The notes under the pieces: model-generated
The model's database searches: none
Told to the model about the DNA's origin: nothing
What the model saw: the letters and a program-made list of their open reading frames with translations, nothing else
Part shown: positions 23,971 to 32,975 of the stretch, in pieces
How the letters are laid out: every line of letters starts with the position of its first letter
Numbering within the stretch: the first letter of the stretch is position 1
NCBI GenBank assembly: GCA_913778145.1
Contig: CAJYVI010000024.1
Location: 1 to 55,298, forward strand
Source: an uncultured Pseudocitrobacter sp.
GTDB taxonomy: Bacteria > Pseudomonadota > Gammaproteobacteria > Enterobacterales > Enterobacteriaceae
DNA length: 55,298 nucleotides
Reading direction: 5' to 3'
Made by a program: the position numbers and the translations under genes

Positions 23971-26391
23971 TTAGTACCATTGCCGCCATTTATCATCTTC
24001 TTGTAGTCGTTGGTTCCGGTAGAAAAGACGCAGGCCAGCGCCGGATGGAATACTTCCACCACGCAGAAGCAAATCAATCTCCCGGTCGTCACCGTCGAAG
24101 CCCCTGGACCGTAGCTCATACTCCAGCTGTAGGCGCTGCTTATCATCAATTTCCTGTTTGTAACCTTTCCGGCGTTTAGGTTTTACCAAGCGCAATCGCG
24201 TATTTAGTTCCCGCAGTTCTTTTTTTCCCATCCCCTGCAGGTAATCCTGCAGTTCCTTCTCATCCATGGTGGTTATGTCAGGTGCTGTAGGTTCTTTATC
24301 TGATTCTGAATAGTTCATTTTTTCCACTAGGGGACAGTTATTGCCACGAGTCCAAGGGGCGCAAGCGCCCTGGTCGGCTACCGCCTCCTGAACGTCAACG
24401 GCCTTACGAACCTTTTTCCACTTCACCGCGTGCGTGCAAATCTTGCCCTCTGCAATCGGGGACCAGATGCCATATATACGGATACCGTGATCGCCGTAGG
24501 CGCTCGGTTCGTCGTTAAGCTCATAAGCCGTGCGGACAAGGTGATGTTTGCGGGGAACCAGCACGCCGCCCTGCTTCATGATGTAGGTGGCAAAGCAGCC
24601 CGCATCAGCCGCCGCCAGTACCGCATCCAGACGCGGATTATCCAGTACCGGCGCACCCGCTTTGCGTTCGCCCTGCACTCTCGCCGCCTGACCAGCCAGC
24701 AAGCGCAGCTCGCGGTATGCCTGACGCCCCGGAATACCAAAGAAGCGAAATTGCTGGACACGGTGCAGTGACGCCCAGGCGCTAACATGCTCGGCGCTGT
24801 CACGCAGTGATCTGCCTGTTTCTTTGCTGATTTCTTTAGCCAGCCCGCGCCCGTCGATGTTTTTGCTGATGTATTTAGCGATATAGCTGGTCGGCGTGCC
24901 CTTGCGCGGGTTGATAAGCTCTGACTTGAAGCGCGGCCCTGTATTGGTGCCCAGCTCCTCGCGGTCTTCACGGATGGCAAACTTACGCAGCAGTGCGGTG
25001 ATGGAACGGCGGTCTTTTTTGCGCATGAAGCACAACAGATGCCAGTGCACGGTGCCGTCATGGTGCGGCTCTGCAACACGGACGCCATACCAGCGCAACC
25101 CGGCCTTGTGCATAGCCTTGCGGAAAGCGGCGAACGTATCAACCAGATAGTCACTGCTCTGACGGACGGTGGCGCTGGTCCACTTCGGATTAGGTCTGCC
25201 GTTGTTGAGGGTTGCGTGGAAGCGTGACGGGCAGGTGATGGTATAGAACACCGCACAGTCTCCGCGCATTTCCGCGATCAGCTCCAGTCCCTTAACACAG
25301 GCCATCATTTCATTACGGCGGTGTGCCGGGTTGCTGTTGCTGGCGTTCACCACATCTTCCATGTCCAGCGTGTCGCCGTCTTCGTTGACCAGCTCATGCG
25401 AACGGAAGAACTCCAGCGATTTGCGGCGCTGCTCGCGTTTGTGGATCACGGCTTCATAGCTGACATACGGGGACGCATTTTTGTTGACCAGGCAAACGGC
25501 ACGCAGCTGTTCCTCCCGCCACTCGCAGCGCATCTGCCAAAGTTTGCGATACCACCAGTCCGCGCACAGCATACGCGCCAGCGACGGTGGGATCAGTTCA
25601 TAAGGCACCGGCTTGCGGCGGCGCTTTTTGCGGCGCAACTGCTCAAAGGCAGGCGGGATTACCTCAAGGCGCATGGCTTCTGCGGCAACCCTTTCCCATG
25701 CCTGGCGGATTTCTTCTGGTTTAACATCGTCACAGACAAACAAATCACCGCAGGCCGCATCAAGACACATGCTCATATGTGCCGCAACCAGCGTGGAAAG
25801 GCGCTTGACCTGATCCTGACTCATTTCAGGCAGTACCAGCAGCCCCTCCAGCCCGTCATGGCTCGCCATGAACCGGAAAGACGCAGACACCTGACTGTCA
25901 CGCACGCGCTCCAGCCGCTCAAGACACGGCCTGATGGTTTCGCGCAGGTAGCGGGAATAAGCCTTTGCCCTGCCCAGGCTGTGGAAATATTTAATCCGTT
26001 CCAGCAAAGGCTTGCTGATGTGTGACGGCGTGGCGCTAACGTCAGCCAGGATAATCAGATCAGGATTATGGCGCTGCTGTTCGCGTGCCATTTTGGCGTG
26101 GCTGATCAGCCGATCCTGCTCCATTTCACGCTGGACGGGATCGCGGGACTCATTGTAGAAATAACGTTCCCAGACCTCATCGCTCAGAGCCTCGCGGCGC
26201 AGCTGCTCCTGCTCGTTATCCGCAGCATAAAGAGTGATCAGGTTTGAAAGCGCAGACTCCGGAGCAACTCCCGCCGGTTCCAGATATGGGTTAACAGCTT
26301 TTTTAGGTTTATTCCAAGTAAAGGCCACGGCGGCCTCATTAGAGCCGCCGGTGGTTGGTGCATTATGAAATGCGAATTTACTCACTGCCAC
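23971..26391 (-). CDS. A: Replication initiator gpA (HUH endonuclease)
   Basis: A protein of 806 residues (P2 761). It nicks the phage origin, which in P2 lies inside the A gene, joins to the 5' end through tyrosine and starts rolling-circle replication. The HUH pair is His449 and His451 in VHWHLL, and the catalytic tyrosine pair is Tyr503 and Tyr507 in [10 protein letters not shown]. The C-terminal part is longer than in P2 and includes a Lys/Arg-rich linker near 735. The start overlaps the end of the methylase gene. Confidence 0.96.
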   Translation of the reverse strand: MAVSKFAFHNAPTTGGSNEAAVAFTWNKPKKAVNPYLEPAGVAPESALSNLITLYAADNEQEQLRREALSDEVWERYFYNESRDPVQREMEQDRLISHAKMAREQQRHNPDLIILADVSATPSHISKPLLERIKYFHSLGRAKAYSRYLRETIRPCLERLERVRDSQVSASFRFMASHDGLEGLLVLPEMSQDQVKRLSTLVAAHMSMCLDAACGDLFVCDDVKPEEIRQAWERVAAEAMRLEVIPPAFEQLRRKKRRRKPVPYELIPPSLARMLCADWWYRKLWQMRCEWREEQLRAVCLVNKNASPYVSYEAVIHKREQRRKSLEFFRSHELVNEDGDTLDMEDVVNASNSNPAHRRNEMMACVKGLELIAEMRGDCAVFYTITCPSRFHATLNNGRPNPKWTSATVRQSSDYLVDTFAAFRKAMHKAGLRWYGVRVAEPHHDGTVHWHLLCFMRKKDRRSITALLRKFAIREDREELGTNTGPRFKSELINPRKGTPTSYIAKYISKNIDGRGLAKEISKETGRSLRDSAEHVSAWASLHRVQQFRFFGIPGRQAYRELRLLAGQAARVQGERKAGAPVLDNPRLDAVLAAADAGCFATYIMKQGGVLVPRKHHLVRTAYELNDEPSAYGDHGIRIYGIWSPIAEGKICTHAVKWKKVRKAVDVQEAVADQGACAPWTRGNNCPLVEKMNYSESDKEPTAPDITTMDEKELQDYLQGMGKKELRELNTRLRLVKPKRRKGYKQEIDDKQRLQLEYELRSRGFDGDDREIDLLLRGGSIPSGAGLRLFYRNQRLQEDDKWRQWY

Positions 26392-27242
26392 GCCCGCACC
26401 TCAGTTTCCACCGAGATATCAGGGCCGAACGCCAAATCGATACCAAACCAGCCTGCTGATTTTGTGGCAATGATTTCTGCTGCAGATTTACCATCACCCG
26501 CAGCCACACCCATGCTGCGCTTTGCAGTAATACGATGGCGGGTAAAGCTACGATACAGCGAACGGGTCAGTGAAGTGTCGCTGTTGGACACGATAACCGG
26601 ATGACCTTCTGATGACCGGCGTTCCAGAATTGACGCCAGATGATGCTGATCGTCCTCTGTAAAACCAGCAGTGTGATAACCGCTAAATGTTCCATCGTAT
26701 GGCGGATCACAATAAATAACATCACCAGCCTGCAGCATTGCCAGTGTTTCGTCATAGCTGGCGCAGATGAACGTGGCCCGGTGGGCCTTTTCTGCAAATA
26801 CGAGTATTTCGTTTTCAGGGAAATACGGCTGCTTATAATTCCCATATGGAACGTTAAATCCACCTCTTTGGTTATAGCGGCACAACCCACGATAACAATG
26901 GCGATTAAGATAAATAAACATTGCAGCACGACAGTCTGCAGGCCAATCACGCCCATGGTTAAATTCTTTTCGAATATCGTAGTAATCTTCTGCCGTTTTG
27001 TTTTTAGCAAACAAGTCCTTGCCAATTGAGATTAATAATTCAGGACCGCTCTTAATGGCACTGTAAAGACTTATTAGGTCTGGATTAATATCCGCGACAA
27101 GATAATGAGGATAGTCTGTCGCCATCATCACAGCACAGGAACCCGCGAAAGGTTCAACCAGACGCGGGCCAGCGGGAAGGTGTTTTATCAGCTCCGGCAT
27201 GATGGCGGTCTTATTTCCCGCCCATTTCAGGATAGTGCCCAT
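26382..27242 (-). CDS. dam: DNA adenine N6-methyltransferase (Dam-like)
   Basis: A protein of 286 residues of the D12/Dam class. Motif ILKWAGNKT is at residues 4-12, the AdoMet-binding PFAGSCAV is near 32-39, and catalytic DPPY is at 179-182. GATC is the usual target of this class. Phage-borne copies methylate progeny DNA or adjust host-linked regulation. The gene overlaps A by 10 bases and DUF3850 by 16. It is common in 186- and Fels-2-like prophages. Confidence 0.94.
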   Translation of the reverse strand: MGTILKWAGNKTAIMPELIKHLPAGPRLVEPFAGSCAVMMATDYPHYLVADINPDLISLYSAIKSGPELLISIGKDLFAKNKTAEDYYDIRKEFNHGRDWPADCRAAMFIYLNRHCYRGLCRYNQRGGFNVPYGNYKQPYFPENEILVFAEKAHRATFICASYDETLAMLQAGDVIYCDPPYDGTFSGYHTAGFTEDDQHHLASILERRSSEGHPVIVSNSDTSLTRSLYRSFTRHRITAKRSMGVAAGDGKSAAEIIATKSAGWFGIDLAFGPDISVETEVRAWQ

Positions 27243-27550
27243 TCGACACCTCCCGTCATCACATATGCCAACGCTTCAAATGGATGGAGCGTGCGAATTG
27301 ATAACATCACCCAGTGGCCGGGTATCCAGTTACCTGGCATGGGAAGAATGTCATTAACAGGCAAAATATGGGTGATGAGTGCAGAATACTCTCTACCGGT
27401 GTACTTCCCATGGGAGCATTCACATAAAGAAAGAACATCGCCAACTCTGTAGCCACGGTCATCTTTCCTAAGTTCTGCGCGCTTTTCGCCAGCAACTACA
27501 GCTTTAAAATAAGCGGGGGCAATTTTTACCTGATGGATGCGCACTGTCAT
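27227..27550 (-). CDS. DUF3850 (ASCH-like) protein
   Basis: A protein of 107 residues from the ATG at 27550, with AGGAGGTG upstream. The stretch [23 protein letters not shown] is typical of DUF3850, a small beta-barrel fold related to ASCH/PUA domains that may bind RNA. The function in phage is unknown. It overlaps the zinc-finger gene by four bases. Confidence 0.85.
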   Translation of the reverse strand: MTVRIHQVKIAPAYFKAVVAGEKRAELRKDDRGYRVGDVLSLCECSHGKYTGREYSALITHILPVNDILPMPGNWIPGHWVMLSIRTLHPFEALAYVMTGGVEWALS

Positions 27551-27774
27551 ACGGCACCTCCTACGTAATGTTTGCCTTTCAGTTCTGCGATTTCCTGACA
27601 AGTGACGCAGCACTGCACGCCCGGAATAGCACGGCGGCGAGCTGGCGGAATTGGTGCGTCACAATCAATGCAGAGAACACGGGAAACACCAGGCACGCGG
27701 TTGCGGGCAGTGTGGATGTGGCGCTGCAGTTCTTCTTCAACGTGTTTCTGAACACGATCCATTGAGTCACCCAT
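27547..27774 (-). CDS. TraR/DksA-type zinc finger protein
   Basis: A protein of 75 residues with Cys-x2-Cys (CIDC) and Cys-x2-Cys (CVTC) separated by a short Pro/Arg-rich loop, preceded by a helix. This is the short phage form of the TraR/DksA family, which binds RNA polymerase through its secondary channel and mimics DksA plus ppGpp in TraR. The ATG at 27774 follows GGAG and overlaps the upstream stop by one base. Confidence 0.9.
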   Translation of the reverse strand: MGDSMDRVQKHVEEELQRHIHTARNRVPGVSRVLCIDCDAPIPPARRRAIPGVQCCVTCQEIAELKGKHYVGGAV

Positions 27775-28007
27775 CAGTGGATCTCCTGCGCTTCGTTCTG
27801 GATATTTTCAGCCGCGACACGTAACAGTTCAGCGGCTTCAACGTGGTTAAGCTGGCGGGAAGTAATACGGCTAGCCAGATTATCGAGGTGTGTAGCCATA
27901 ACTACTGCACGCGCACGGCGTTCTTCCATACGCGCTTCGGTCAGCAACTGATTAATGCCAGCATCATCTGGTCCGGTTTTGGTGGTACGTGTTTGAATGT
28001 TTCGCAT
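27774..28007 (-). CDS. DUF2732 family protein
   Basis: A protein of 77 residues, mostly helical and charged (LLTEARMEERRARAVVMATHL), matching a small protein family found at this place in 186-like prophages. The function is unknown. It is in the early operon, with a 66-base gap upstream. Confidence 0.75.
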   Translation of the reverse strand: MRNIQTRTTKTGPDDAGINQLLTEARMEERRARAVVMATHLDNLASRITSRQLNHVEAAELLRVAAENIQNEAQEIH

Positions 28008-28073
28008 AGTTGACTCTCCTGAATTTAGGCAAAGGGATGTCCGGCGGGTTTACGCCTTAATTTCTGTTGTTGG

Positions 28074-28415
28074 TTAATTCGGCATTGCTAGCCGATTAGG
28101 AAATAAACTCACCACTGTACGGAAATGGTTCATTGCTTTAATCAGCTCCCGCTTTTCGTCAGTCGTCAGTTCACTAACATTGACGCTATGACGCTCCGCC
28201 GGAATCTTTGCCATAAAGAATATTGCGGCTAGTGCGCGTTTATTCTGTTCATAGTTAATATCCCGTTGGTCTCGCATATCGCTAATAAAGCGCCCTAGTT
28301 CTGAATCTATATTTAAGCCAAACACTTTCGCTCTTAATTCCGCGATGTGGTTTAACCCATTAAGGCGGAGGCCAGCGCTTAGCGGAACATTCGCAGCATC
28401 ACCTTCGATAGCCAT
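28074..28415 (-). CDS. DUF5347 family protein
   Basis: A protein of 113 residues with a central hydrophobic helix (ALAAIFFMAKIP) and a C-terminal region with ELTTDEKRELIKAM. Position between fil and the DUF2732 gene matches DUF5347 genes of P2-group prophages. The ATG at 28415 follows GGGGAA and overlaps fil by 37 bases. The family call rests on position and size and is moderate. Confidence 0.65.
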   Translation of the reverse strand: MAIEGDAANVPLSAGLRLNGLNHIAELRAKVFGLNIDSELGRFISDMRDQRDINYEQNKRALAAIFFMAKIPAERHSVNVSELTTDEKRELIKAMNHFRTVVSLFPNRLAMPN

Positions 28416-28579
28416 GATTTCCCCTGTTTGGTTGTGGACAGGTCAGCCAGCAGAGCATCCTGACAGCGGCACGGATGCCAGCGCTTTCCATCCTTCCCCA
28501 TGATCCAACCATAACCGTAGTGCATCGCCGGACTTTCCTTTACGAGAAGTGATGCAAAAGATGGTTCTTTAGTCAGCAT
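28379..28579 (-). CDS. fil: Filamentation protein Fil-like (DUF2724)
   Basis: A protein of 66 residues from the ATG at 28579 (GAGG upstream). The stretch SFASLLVKESPAMHYG and GKDGKRWHPC match Fil of phage 186, whose expression blocks host cell division during lytic growth. It follows cII closely, as in 186. Confidence 0.85.
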   Translation of the reverse strand: MLTKEPSFASLLVKESPAMHYGYGWIMGKDGKRWHPCRCQDALLADLSTTKQGKSWLSKVMLRMFR

Positions 28580-28586
28580 AACTACC

Positions 28587-29096
28587 TCAGATAAGACCAA
28601 AAGAAGCACCGAGGCCCGTCACGGTATCTACCGCGCTTGCCATAGCCGGGTTAGCCTGCAAACGCGCCTGCATCGAAACGGCAGCCAATGCCATCAGACG
28701 AGTAACAGAGTTAATGCTGCTGATAACATCGCGGCGGCCTGCAGTGGTTTTCACATCACCAGATACGGCACCGGCAGCAACACGCCCAATCTCTGCTGTT
28801 GCGCTCATGACGTAGTGCGGCAGGTTCTCTTTTGCCACTTCATTCAATGGTACGCACGGCAGGCAGTGAATCTGAGCCAGAAACCCATCAACCAATGTTG
28901 AGTCCTCAGTCAGATCAGTAATCAGCCAGATTTCCGGCGGTGTAAGCTGATGCGGCTGATCCGGGTTCAGCTTGTTGCGCAGAGTCTGGACGTTCATTCC
29001 GGCGCGTTCTGCAAGCTTTGCCATGTTGTGACGCAGAGCGAAAGCGCGGCAGGCTTCGTCAAAATGTGGATGTTTGGAAATCTTATAATCAAACAT
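28587..29096 (-). CDS. cII: 186-type CII lysogeny regulator
   Basis: A protein of 169 residues, the same length as 186 CII. The stretch ACRAFALRHNMAKLAERAG followed by MNVQTLRNKLNP is a helix-turn-helix nearly identical with that of 186 CII, and the C-terminus ends GASFGLI as in 186. CII activates the promoter for establishing lysogeny in 186. The start at 29096 follows AAGGGG; the ATG at 29120 has no homologous sequence. Confidence 0.95.
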   Translation of the reverse strand: MFDYKISKHPHFDEACRAFALRHNMAKLAERAGMNVQTLRNKLNPDQPHQLTPPEIWLITDLTEDSTLVDGFLAQIHCLPCVPLNEVAKENLPHYVMSATAEIGRVAAGAVSGDVKTTAGRRDVISSINSVTRLMALAAVSMQARLQANPAMASAVDTVTGLGASFGLI

Positions 29097-29131
29097 GTTA
29101 GCCCCTTCAAAAGTTCTCATAATTGAACTTA

Positions 29132-29377
29132 CTAACCGACAACAACGTTGTAGTTGAAGGCTGACTTGTCCATGTTTTTGCTCGCCTGGTCCTTTTTGTA
29201 CTTGAGGTAAAGAATGAATACGCGGCCTTTGTTTTTCTCTTTCTTTTCAATGTAGTTAGCCAGCTTACCGTTATGAATCATCTGATAAACCGAGCCGCGG
29301 GAGTACCCCTCCCACTCAGCAAACTCAGCAGGAGTCGCTATCAGTTTTGGTACACGAATTGAAATATCAGTGCTCAT
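29132..29377 (-). CDS. Apl/Cox-like excisionase and switch regulator
   Basis: A protein of 81 residues with a winged-helix or MerR-like DNA-binding stretch (TPAEFAEWEGYSRGSVYQMI). It is the first gene of the early operon and diverges from cI, the place of apl in 186 and cox in P2. Such proteins direct excision by the integrase and repress the lysogenic promoter. Confidence 0.85.
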   Translation of the reverse strand: MSTDISIRVPKLIATPAEFAEWEGYSRGSVYQMIHNGKLANYIEKKEKNKGRVFILYLKYKKDQASKNMDKSAFNYNVVVG

Positions 29378-29433
29378 AGTGCAGTATCTCTTTGTTTAGG
29401 TTTGTTTTACATCGTTTTATATCACTTTACGGG

Positions 29434-29450
29434 ATTCCCATTACGGGAAT
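29434..29450. promoter_or_regulatory. Palindrome in the cI/apl switch region, site 1
   Basis: ATTCCC-N5-GGGAAT lies between the divergent apl and cI genes. The half ACGGGA recurs a few bases upstream as a direct repeat. It is a candidate binding site for CI or Apl. Confidence 0.55.
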
Positions 29451-29461
29451 GAACTGATACT

Positions 29462-29482
29462 ACGATCACTTTAAGTGATCGT
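29462..29482. promoter_or_regulatory. Palindrome in the cI/apl switch region, site 2
   Basis: A perfect 21-bp dyad with 10-bp arms ACGATCACTT around one central T, ending 14 bases before the cI start codon. The half TATCACTTTA is repeated at about 29419. It is probably the CI operator; two GATC sites inside it could make it sensitive to the phage Dam enzyme. Confidence 0.65.
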
Positions 29483-29496
29483 CAACGGAGTATTTG

Positions 29497-30129
29497 ATGA
29501 TTAGCATCCAAGCAGGTCCCAATACGGGAGGTCGCGAAGCTATTGAAAGATTGCTGAAAGCGTACGGATTCACTACTAAGCAAGCCCTTGCCGATCACTT
29601 AAAAATTTCGAAAAGCACTATGGCAAATAGAAACTTACGGGACAGTTTTCCTGCAGAATGGGTTATTCAGTGCGCCCTCGAAACAGGTGTATCCTTGCTA
29701 TGGTTAGCGACAGGACAAGGCGAAATGTTCTCCTCGCAGGACCGTGATAAAAATCCCGTAAACGAATCAACGATCACACTTCGCCCGCTTTCCAAGATTG
29801 TTGCGCCTGGACTCAAGAAAGCAGAATTAAAAAATGGCGAGTTAATAACGGAAGGTGAGATTTTGCTTGATAGTAGCCTGCTAGATGCAGAACCAAGCGA
29901 TTCATTATTCATCAAAACTCAAGCTGACAGCTTTGTTGTAGATACCTCAGTAAAACAAATCAGCAATGGCTATTGGCTTGTTGATATTGATGGGGTTAAA
30001 AGCATCGTAAAAATAGGCCGCATTCCTGGTAACAGAATCGTTGTCCATCAAGATGAATCTTCTTTTGAATGTTCAGTGGATGATATTGAAGCCATCGGAC
30101 GTGCCGTTAAAGTGATCAAGAGCCTTTAG
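29497..30129 (+). CDS. cI: 186-type CI repressor
   Basis: A protein of 210 residues (186 CI 192). An N-terminal helix-turn-helix (TTKQALADHLKISKSTMANR) is followed by CALETGVSLLWLATGQGE, the diagnostic stretch of the 186 CI family, and a C-terminal oligomerisation domain (GYWLVDIDGVKS, SSFECSVDDIEAIGR). The ATG at 29497 has GGAG upstream. It keeps the lytic promoter off. The C-terminal domain lacks an obvious Ala-Gly self-cleavage site, as expected for 186-type repressors, which respond to the Tum antirepressor instead. Confidence 0.92.
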   Translation: MISIQAGPNTGGREAIERLLKAYGFTTKQALADHLKISKSTMANRNLRDSFPAEWVIQCALETGVSLLWLATGQGEMFSSQDRDKNPVNESTITLRPLSKIVAPGLKKAELKNGELITEGEILLDSSLLDAEPSDSLFIKTQADSFVVDTSVKQISNGYWLVDIDGVKSIVKIGRIPGNRIVVHQDESSFECSVDDIEAIGRAVKVIKSL

Positions 30130-30132
30130 TTT

Positions 30133-31164
30133 ATGACCATAAGAAAACAGCCAAACGGAAAATGGTTGTGCGAGTGCTACCCTAACGGGCGCGATGGCAA
30201 ACGCGTGCGCAAACAATTTGTGACGAAAGGCGAGGCTATAGCATTCGAGAACTTCACAATGGATGAAGTGAACAAAAAGCCATGGCTAGGTGAAAAGGAT
30301 GATCGGCGCCAATTGTCAGAAGTAATTGAGCAGTGGCATTCACTTTACGGACAGACTCTTGCTGACCCCAAGCGCCTCATGGCAAAACTTAACATTATTT
30401 GTAATGGCCTGGGTGATCCCATTGCCTCGGAGCTGACTGCCGGTGACTTTACAAAATACCGTGAAGCACGCCTGAAAGGTGAAGTCAAAAATGAAGATGG
30501 TTTGCCTATGTCGCCAGTTAAGCCCCGCACGGTAAACCTTGAACAACGCAACCTATCATCAGTTTTTGGCACGCTGAAAAAGCTGGGCCACTGGTCAGCC
30601 CCCAACCCACTCGCCGGGCTTCCAACATTTAAAATCGCAGAGGGTGAACTGGCGTTCCTGGCGCCGGAAGAAATTAAACGCCTGCTGGATGCTTGCGCTG
30701 ATTCAGAAAACCCCAGCCTGCTCATGATTGCAAAAATCTGCTTAGCTACCGGCGCCCGCTGGAGTGAAGCCGAAAACCTGCAGGGCCATCAGTTATCTAA
30801 ATACCGAATCACCTACACCAAAACAAAGGGCAAGAAAAACCGAACCGTGCCTATATCACAAGGTCTATATGACGAACTTCCTAAGAACCGAGGAAAATTA
30901 TTCACTCCGTGCAGAAAAGCCTTTGAGCGTGCGGTAAAGCGGGCTGGTATCGATTTACCGGAGGGCCAATGCACTCACGTGTTACGACATACATTCGCCA
31001 GCCATTTTATGATGAACGGCGGAAACATACTGGTACTGCGCGATATCCTGGGTCATGCCGATATAAAAATGACAATGGTTTACGCACACTTTGCGCCCGA
31101 CCATCTAGAAGATGCAGTAACCAAGAACCCACTTTTTAACTTAAATTGGCAAAAGTTCAGATGA
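30133..31164 (+). CDS. int: P2-family tyrosine integrase
   Basis: A protein of 343 residues with an N-terminal arm-binding domain and a C-terminal catalytic domain. Catalytic residues visible are Arg209 (GARWSEAE), His282 and Arg285 (HVLRH), His308 (LGHADIKMT) and Tyr317 (MVYAHF). It recombines the phage site with the 3' end of ssrA. It starts three bases after cI, so it belongs to the lysogenic transcript. Its stop overlaps the start of the next gene (ATGA). Confidence 0.96.
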   Translation: MTIRKQPNGKWLCECYPNGRDGKRVRKQFVTKGEAIAFENFTMDEVNKKPWLGEKDDRRQLSEVIEQWHSLYGQTLADPKRLMAKLNIICNGLGDPIASELTAGDFTKYREARLKGEVKNEDGLPMSPVKPRTVNLEQRNLSSVFGTLKKLGHWSAPNPLAGLPTFKIAEGELAFLAPEEIKRLLDACADSENPSLLMIAKICLATGARWSEAENLQGHQLSKYRITYTKTKGKKNRTVPISQGLYDELPKNRGKLFTPCRKAFERAVKRAGIDLPEGQCTHVLRHTFASHFMMNGGNILVLRDILGHADIKMTMVYAHFAPDHLEDAVTKNPLFNLNWQKFR

Positions 31165-32675
31165 AAAAATTAAACTCTGTTTCCGATGCAGTTATTCAGC
31201 TCAGGCTAAATGCTGTGAAAGCAAGTATCCAAAGAGTAAATCCTGATGCGTTCATAACTCACTGCCTCAACTACAACCTTCGGGAATTTAAAGACCAATT
31301 AGATATGCTACGACATTTACCGTGGGTAGTAAATTTATGCATAAAATGGTCAGCTATTACAATTGGTAAAAAACGCGACTTTAAGCAAATTGATGGCCCT
31401 GGTACAACAAGATTATTACAAAGGGCATACGAACAATTGAGCATAATACCAACAGGATTAGAAAACATTGATAATGGGGTTTACTTCTTTCTCAGAAATA
31501 CATTATATCAACAAGAAATTTACCAAAGACTGGATGCTTTGAATACAGTCAGTCGGCAAGCCTTTCTTTTCTCTTCTTTAGACGAAAACAACAAAATAAA
31601 ACGCCGATTTAAAGTGTTAACCGGCGTTGGTATAAACGATTTCTTAAAGTTATCTTTTGTTCTCGTATCAATGGTTACGTCTCAAGCACCAATACGAAAA
31701 ATAAGTCCAGACACTTTCTCTGCTCTTTTTCCACTGATATCAAAAGACACTATAGAAAAATTCCTCAACACATTGTCATGTCCATATGAAGATCTTCCAT
31801 CATTTTGCCATAGTAAAAATGACGATACGCCGTTGATTGAATATTTCTCATCATCTCCTTTCTTAGAGAAGCCATTTATAAGATATAAAAATGAATATTA
31901 TCAGATTCACACACAACTAACATCCACTAGCATACAAACTTTTATATATGATTTACTTAGAAGAAATGATGCCGAATCATTCATGGACAACTTCGGTAAT
32001 GTTTTTGAAGATGCAGTAAATCGACTTTTGAATGAAAGTGGAGTTAGTTATATCGCAGAAAATGAACTAAAAGAAATCCTCCCTAAAGAAAATAAAGTTG
32101 TTGATTTTCTCATCAAACATCCAGACGCCAATATTTTCATTGATGCAAAAGGTGTCGAAATACACCAAAAAGGAATGGTTACACTACGACCAGGAGACAT
32201 TTCAGGGAAAATAAAAAGTTCCGTATTAAAAACGATAGAACAAGCCCACTCTGTAAATCGAGAATTAATAAAAAAAGAAAACCACGCAGCCCCCTTTAAA
32301 AAAGAGTCTTATATTTTATGTCTTACTTACAAAAACCTATTCCTTGGAAATGGTACATTTCTTAACAAGTCATTTGCAAACTTAGAGATGAAGAAAATTC
32401 GTGACAGACATAGCGAAGAATACCAAATATCTGATGAAAATATTTTCTGCATATCATTTGAAGAGTTCGAATACCTGCTCTCCTCCTGCAAGGAATACAA
32501 TAAGCCTGTACATGAGGTACTTCGAGAAGCTGTAGTTAGAAACCAGTCACCCTCAAGTGCTGTTTTCCTTTTCGCACACCATATACGTGACACGTTCCCA
32601 AAAACGCGTTCATCTGAAATTGTGAACCAGGCTGGCCTGCATGAACTCGACCAGATCATTGAAAACTTACAGTAG
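31161..32675 (+). CDS. Unknown cargo protein with PD-(D/E)xK nuclease-like motif
   Basis: A protein of 504 residues that I do not recognise. The ATG at 31161 overlaps the int stop (ATGA), so it is coupled to the lysogenic transcript and should be made in lysogens. The middle has FGNVFEDAVNRLL, then VVDFLI with Asp315 and IFIDAKG with Asp328-Ala-Lys330; strand-D, loop, strand-(D/E)-x-K is the build of restriction-like nucleases. The N-terminal 250 residues are helical and without known motif. It is strongly AT-rich compared with int. It sits between int and the attachment site, a known cargo place. A defence role is inferred from context only. Confidence 0.85.
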   Translation: MKKLNSVSDAVIQLRLNAVKASIQRVNPDAFITHCLNYNLREFKDQLDMLRHLPWVVNLCIKWSAITIGKKRDFKQIDGPGTTRLLQRAYEQLSIIPTGLENIDNGVYFFLRNTLYQQEIYQRLDALNTVSRQAFLFSSLDENNKIKRRFKVLTGVGINDFLKLSFVLVSMVTSQAPIRKISPDTFSALFPLISKDTIEKFLNTLSCPYEDLPSFCHSKNDDTPLIEYFSSSPFLEKPFIRYKNEYYQIHTQLTSTSIQTFIYDLLRRNDAESFMDNFGNVFEDAVNRLLNESGVSYIAENELKEILPKENKVVDFLIKHPDANIFIDAKGVEIHQKGMVTLRPGDISGKIKSSVLKTIEQAHSVNRELIKKENHAAPFKKESYILCLTYKNLFLGNGTFLNKSFANLEMKKIRDRHSEEYQISDENIFCISFEEFEYLLSSCKEYNKPVHEVLREAVVRNQSPSSAVFLFAHHIRDTFPKTRSSEIVNQAGLHELDQIIENLQ

Positions 32676-32816
32676 ATTATAACCTCATTGTGCAGATTCA
32701 CGATGGCGGCAAAATGGCGGCGTAGACTTAAAATGACATAAAACCCGACAGATACAAAAAACAATAAGATTATGATTTAAAAAGTAAATACCTGTTTTTA
32801 TTAGTCTGAAAATGGT
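32676..32816. other. Noncoding attP-arm region
   Basis: About 140 AT-rich bases between the cargo gene and the attachment core hold no gene. An 8-base direct repeat ATGGCGGC occurs at 32703-32710 and 32714-32721, possibly arm-type integrase sites. This is only a spacing and position argument. Confidence 0.45.
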
Positions 32817-32861
32817 ATGTAGGAATTTCGGACGCGGGTTCAACTCCCGCCAGCTCCACCA
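32817..32861 (+). other. Right attachment site: 3' end of ssrA (tmRNA)
   Basis: A 45-base segment identical, by memory, to the last 45 bases of enterobacterial tmRNA, ending in the acceptor CCA and including the T-loop GGTTCAACTCC. The rest of ssrA is absent here, so this is the duplicated core left at the right junction. The working ssrA gene should lie left of the window, with its 3' end supplied by the phage. Confidence 0.93.
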
Positions 32862-32904
32862 AAATCTTTAGCGGCGATTCCAGAGTCGACCGCAGAAGTC
32901 GAAA

Positions 32905-32936
32905 GCCCGCAAGGCGTAAGTCTTGCGGGCTTTTTT
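32905..32936 (+). terminator. Original ssrA terminator, now cut off from its gene
   Basis: A 9-bp hairpin with arms GCCCGCAAG and CTTGCGGGC followed by six T. In enterobacteria such a terminator lies just after ssrA. Here the prophage separates it from the working gene by at least 32 kb. Confidence 0.85.
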
Positions 32937-32975
32937 GTTGATTTTTGTTTATGGATATCTTTATAAATCATACAC

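Larger units (their letters stand above)
1..32861. mobile_element. P2/186-family prophage integrated in ssrA (left end outside window)
   Basis: A near-complete set of P2-type head, tail, lysis, replication, immunity and integration genes runs in P2 order from D at the left edge to the integrase, and ends at a copy of the tmRNA 3' end. The ogr end and the left attachment junction lie beyond base 1. Structural proteins align in length and sequence with P2. CI and CII resemble phage 186 instead, so the element is a mosaic. I see no broken structural gene, so it may be inducible. Cargo sits between V and S, between Q and cos, and between int and the attachment site. Confidence 0.97.

Noticed and set aside
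32817..32861. A complete tmRNA or tRNA gene
   Set aside because: Only the 3' end is present; upstream bases do not match tmRNA. It is an attachment-site copy.
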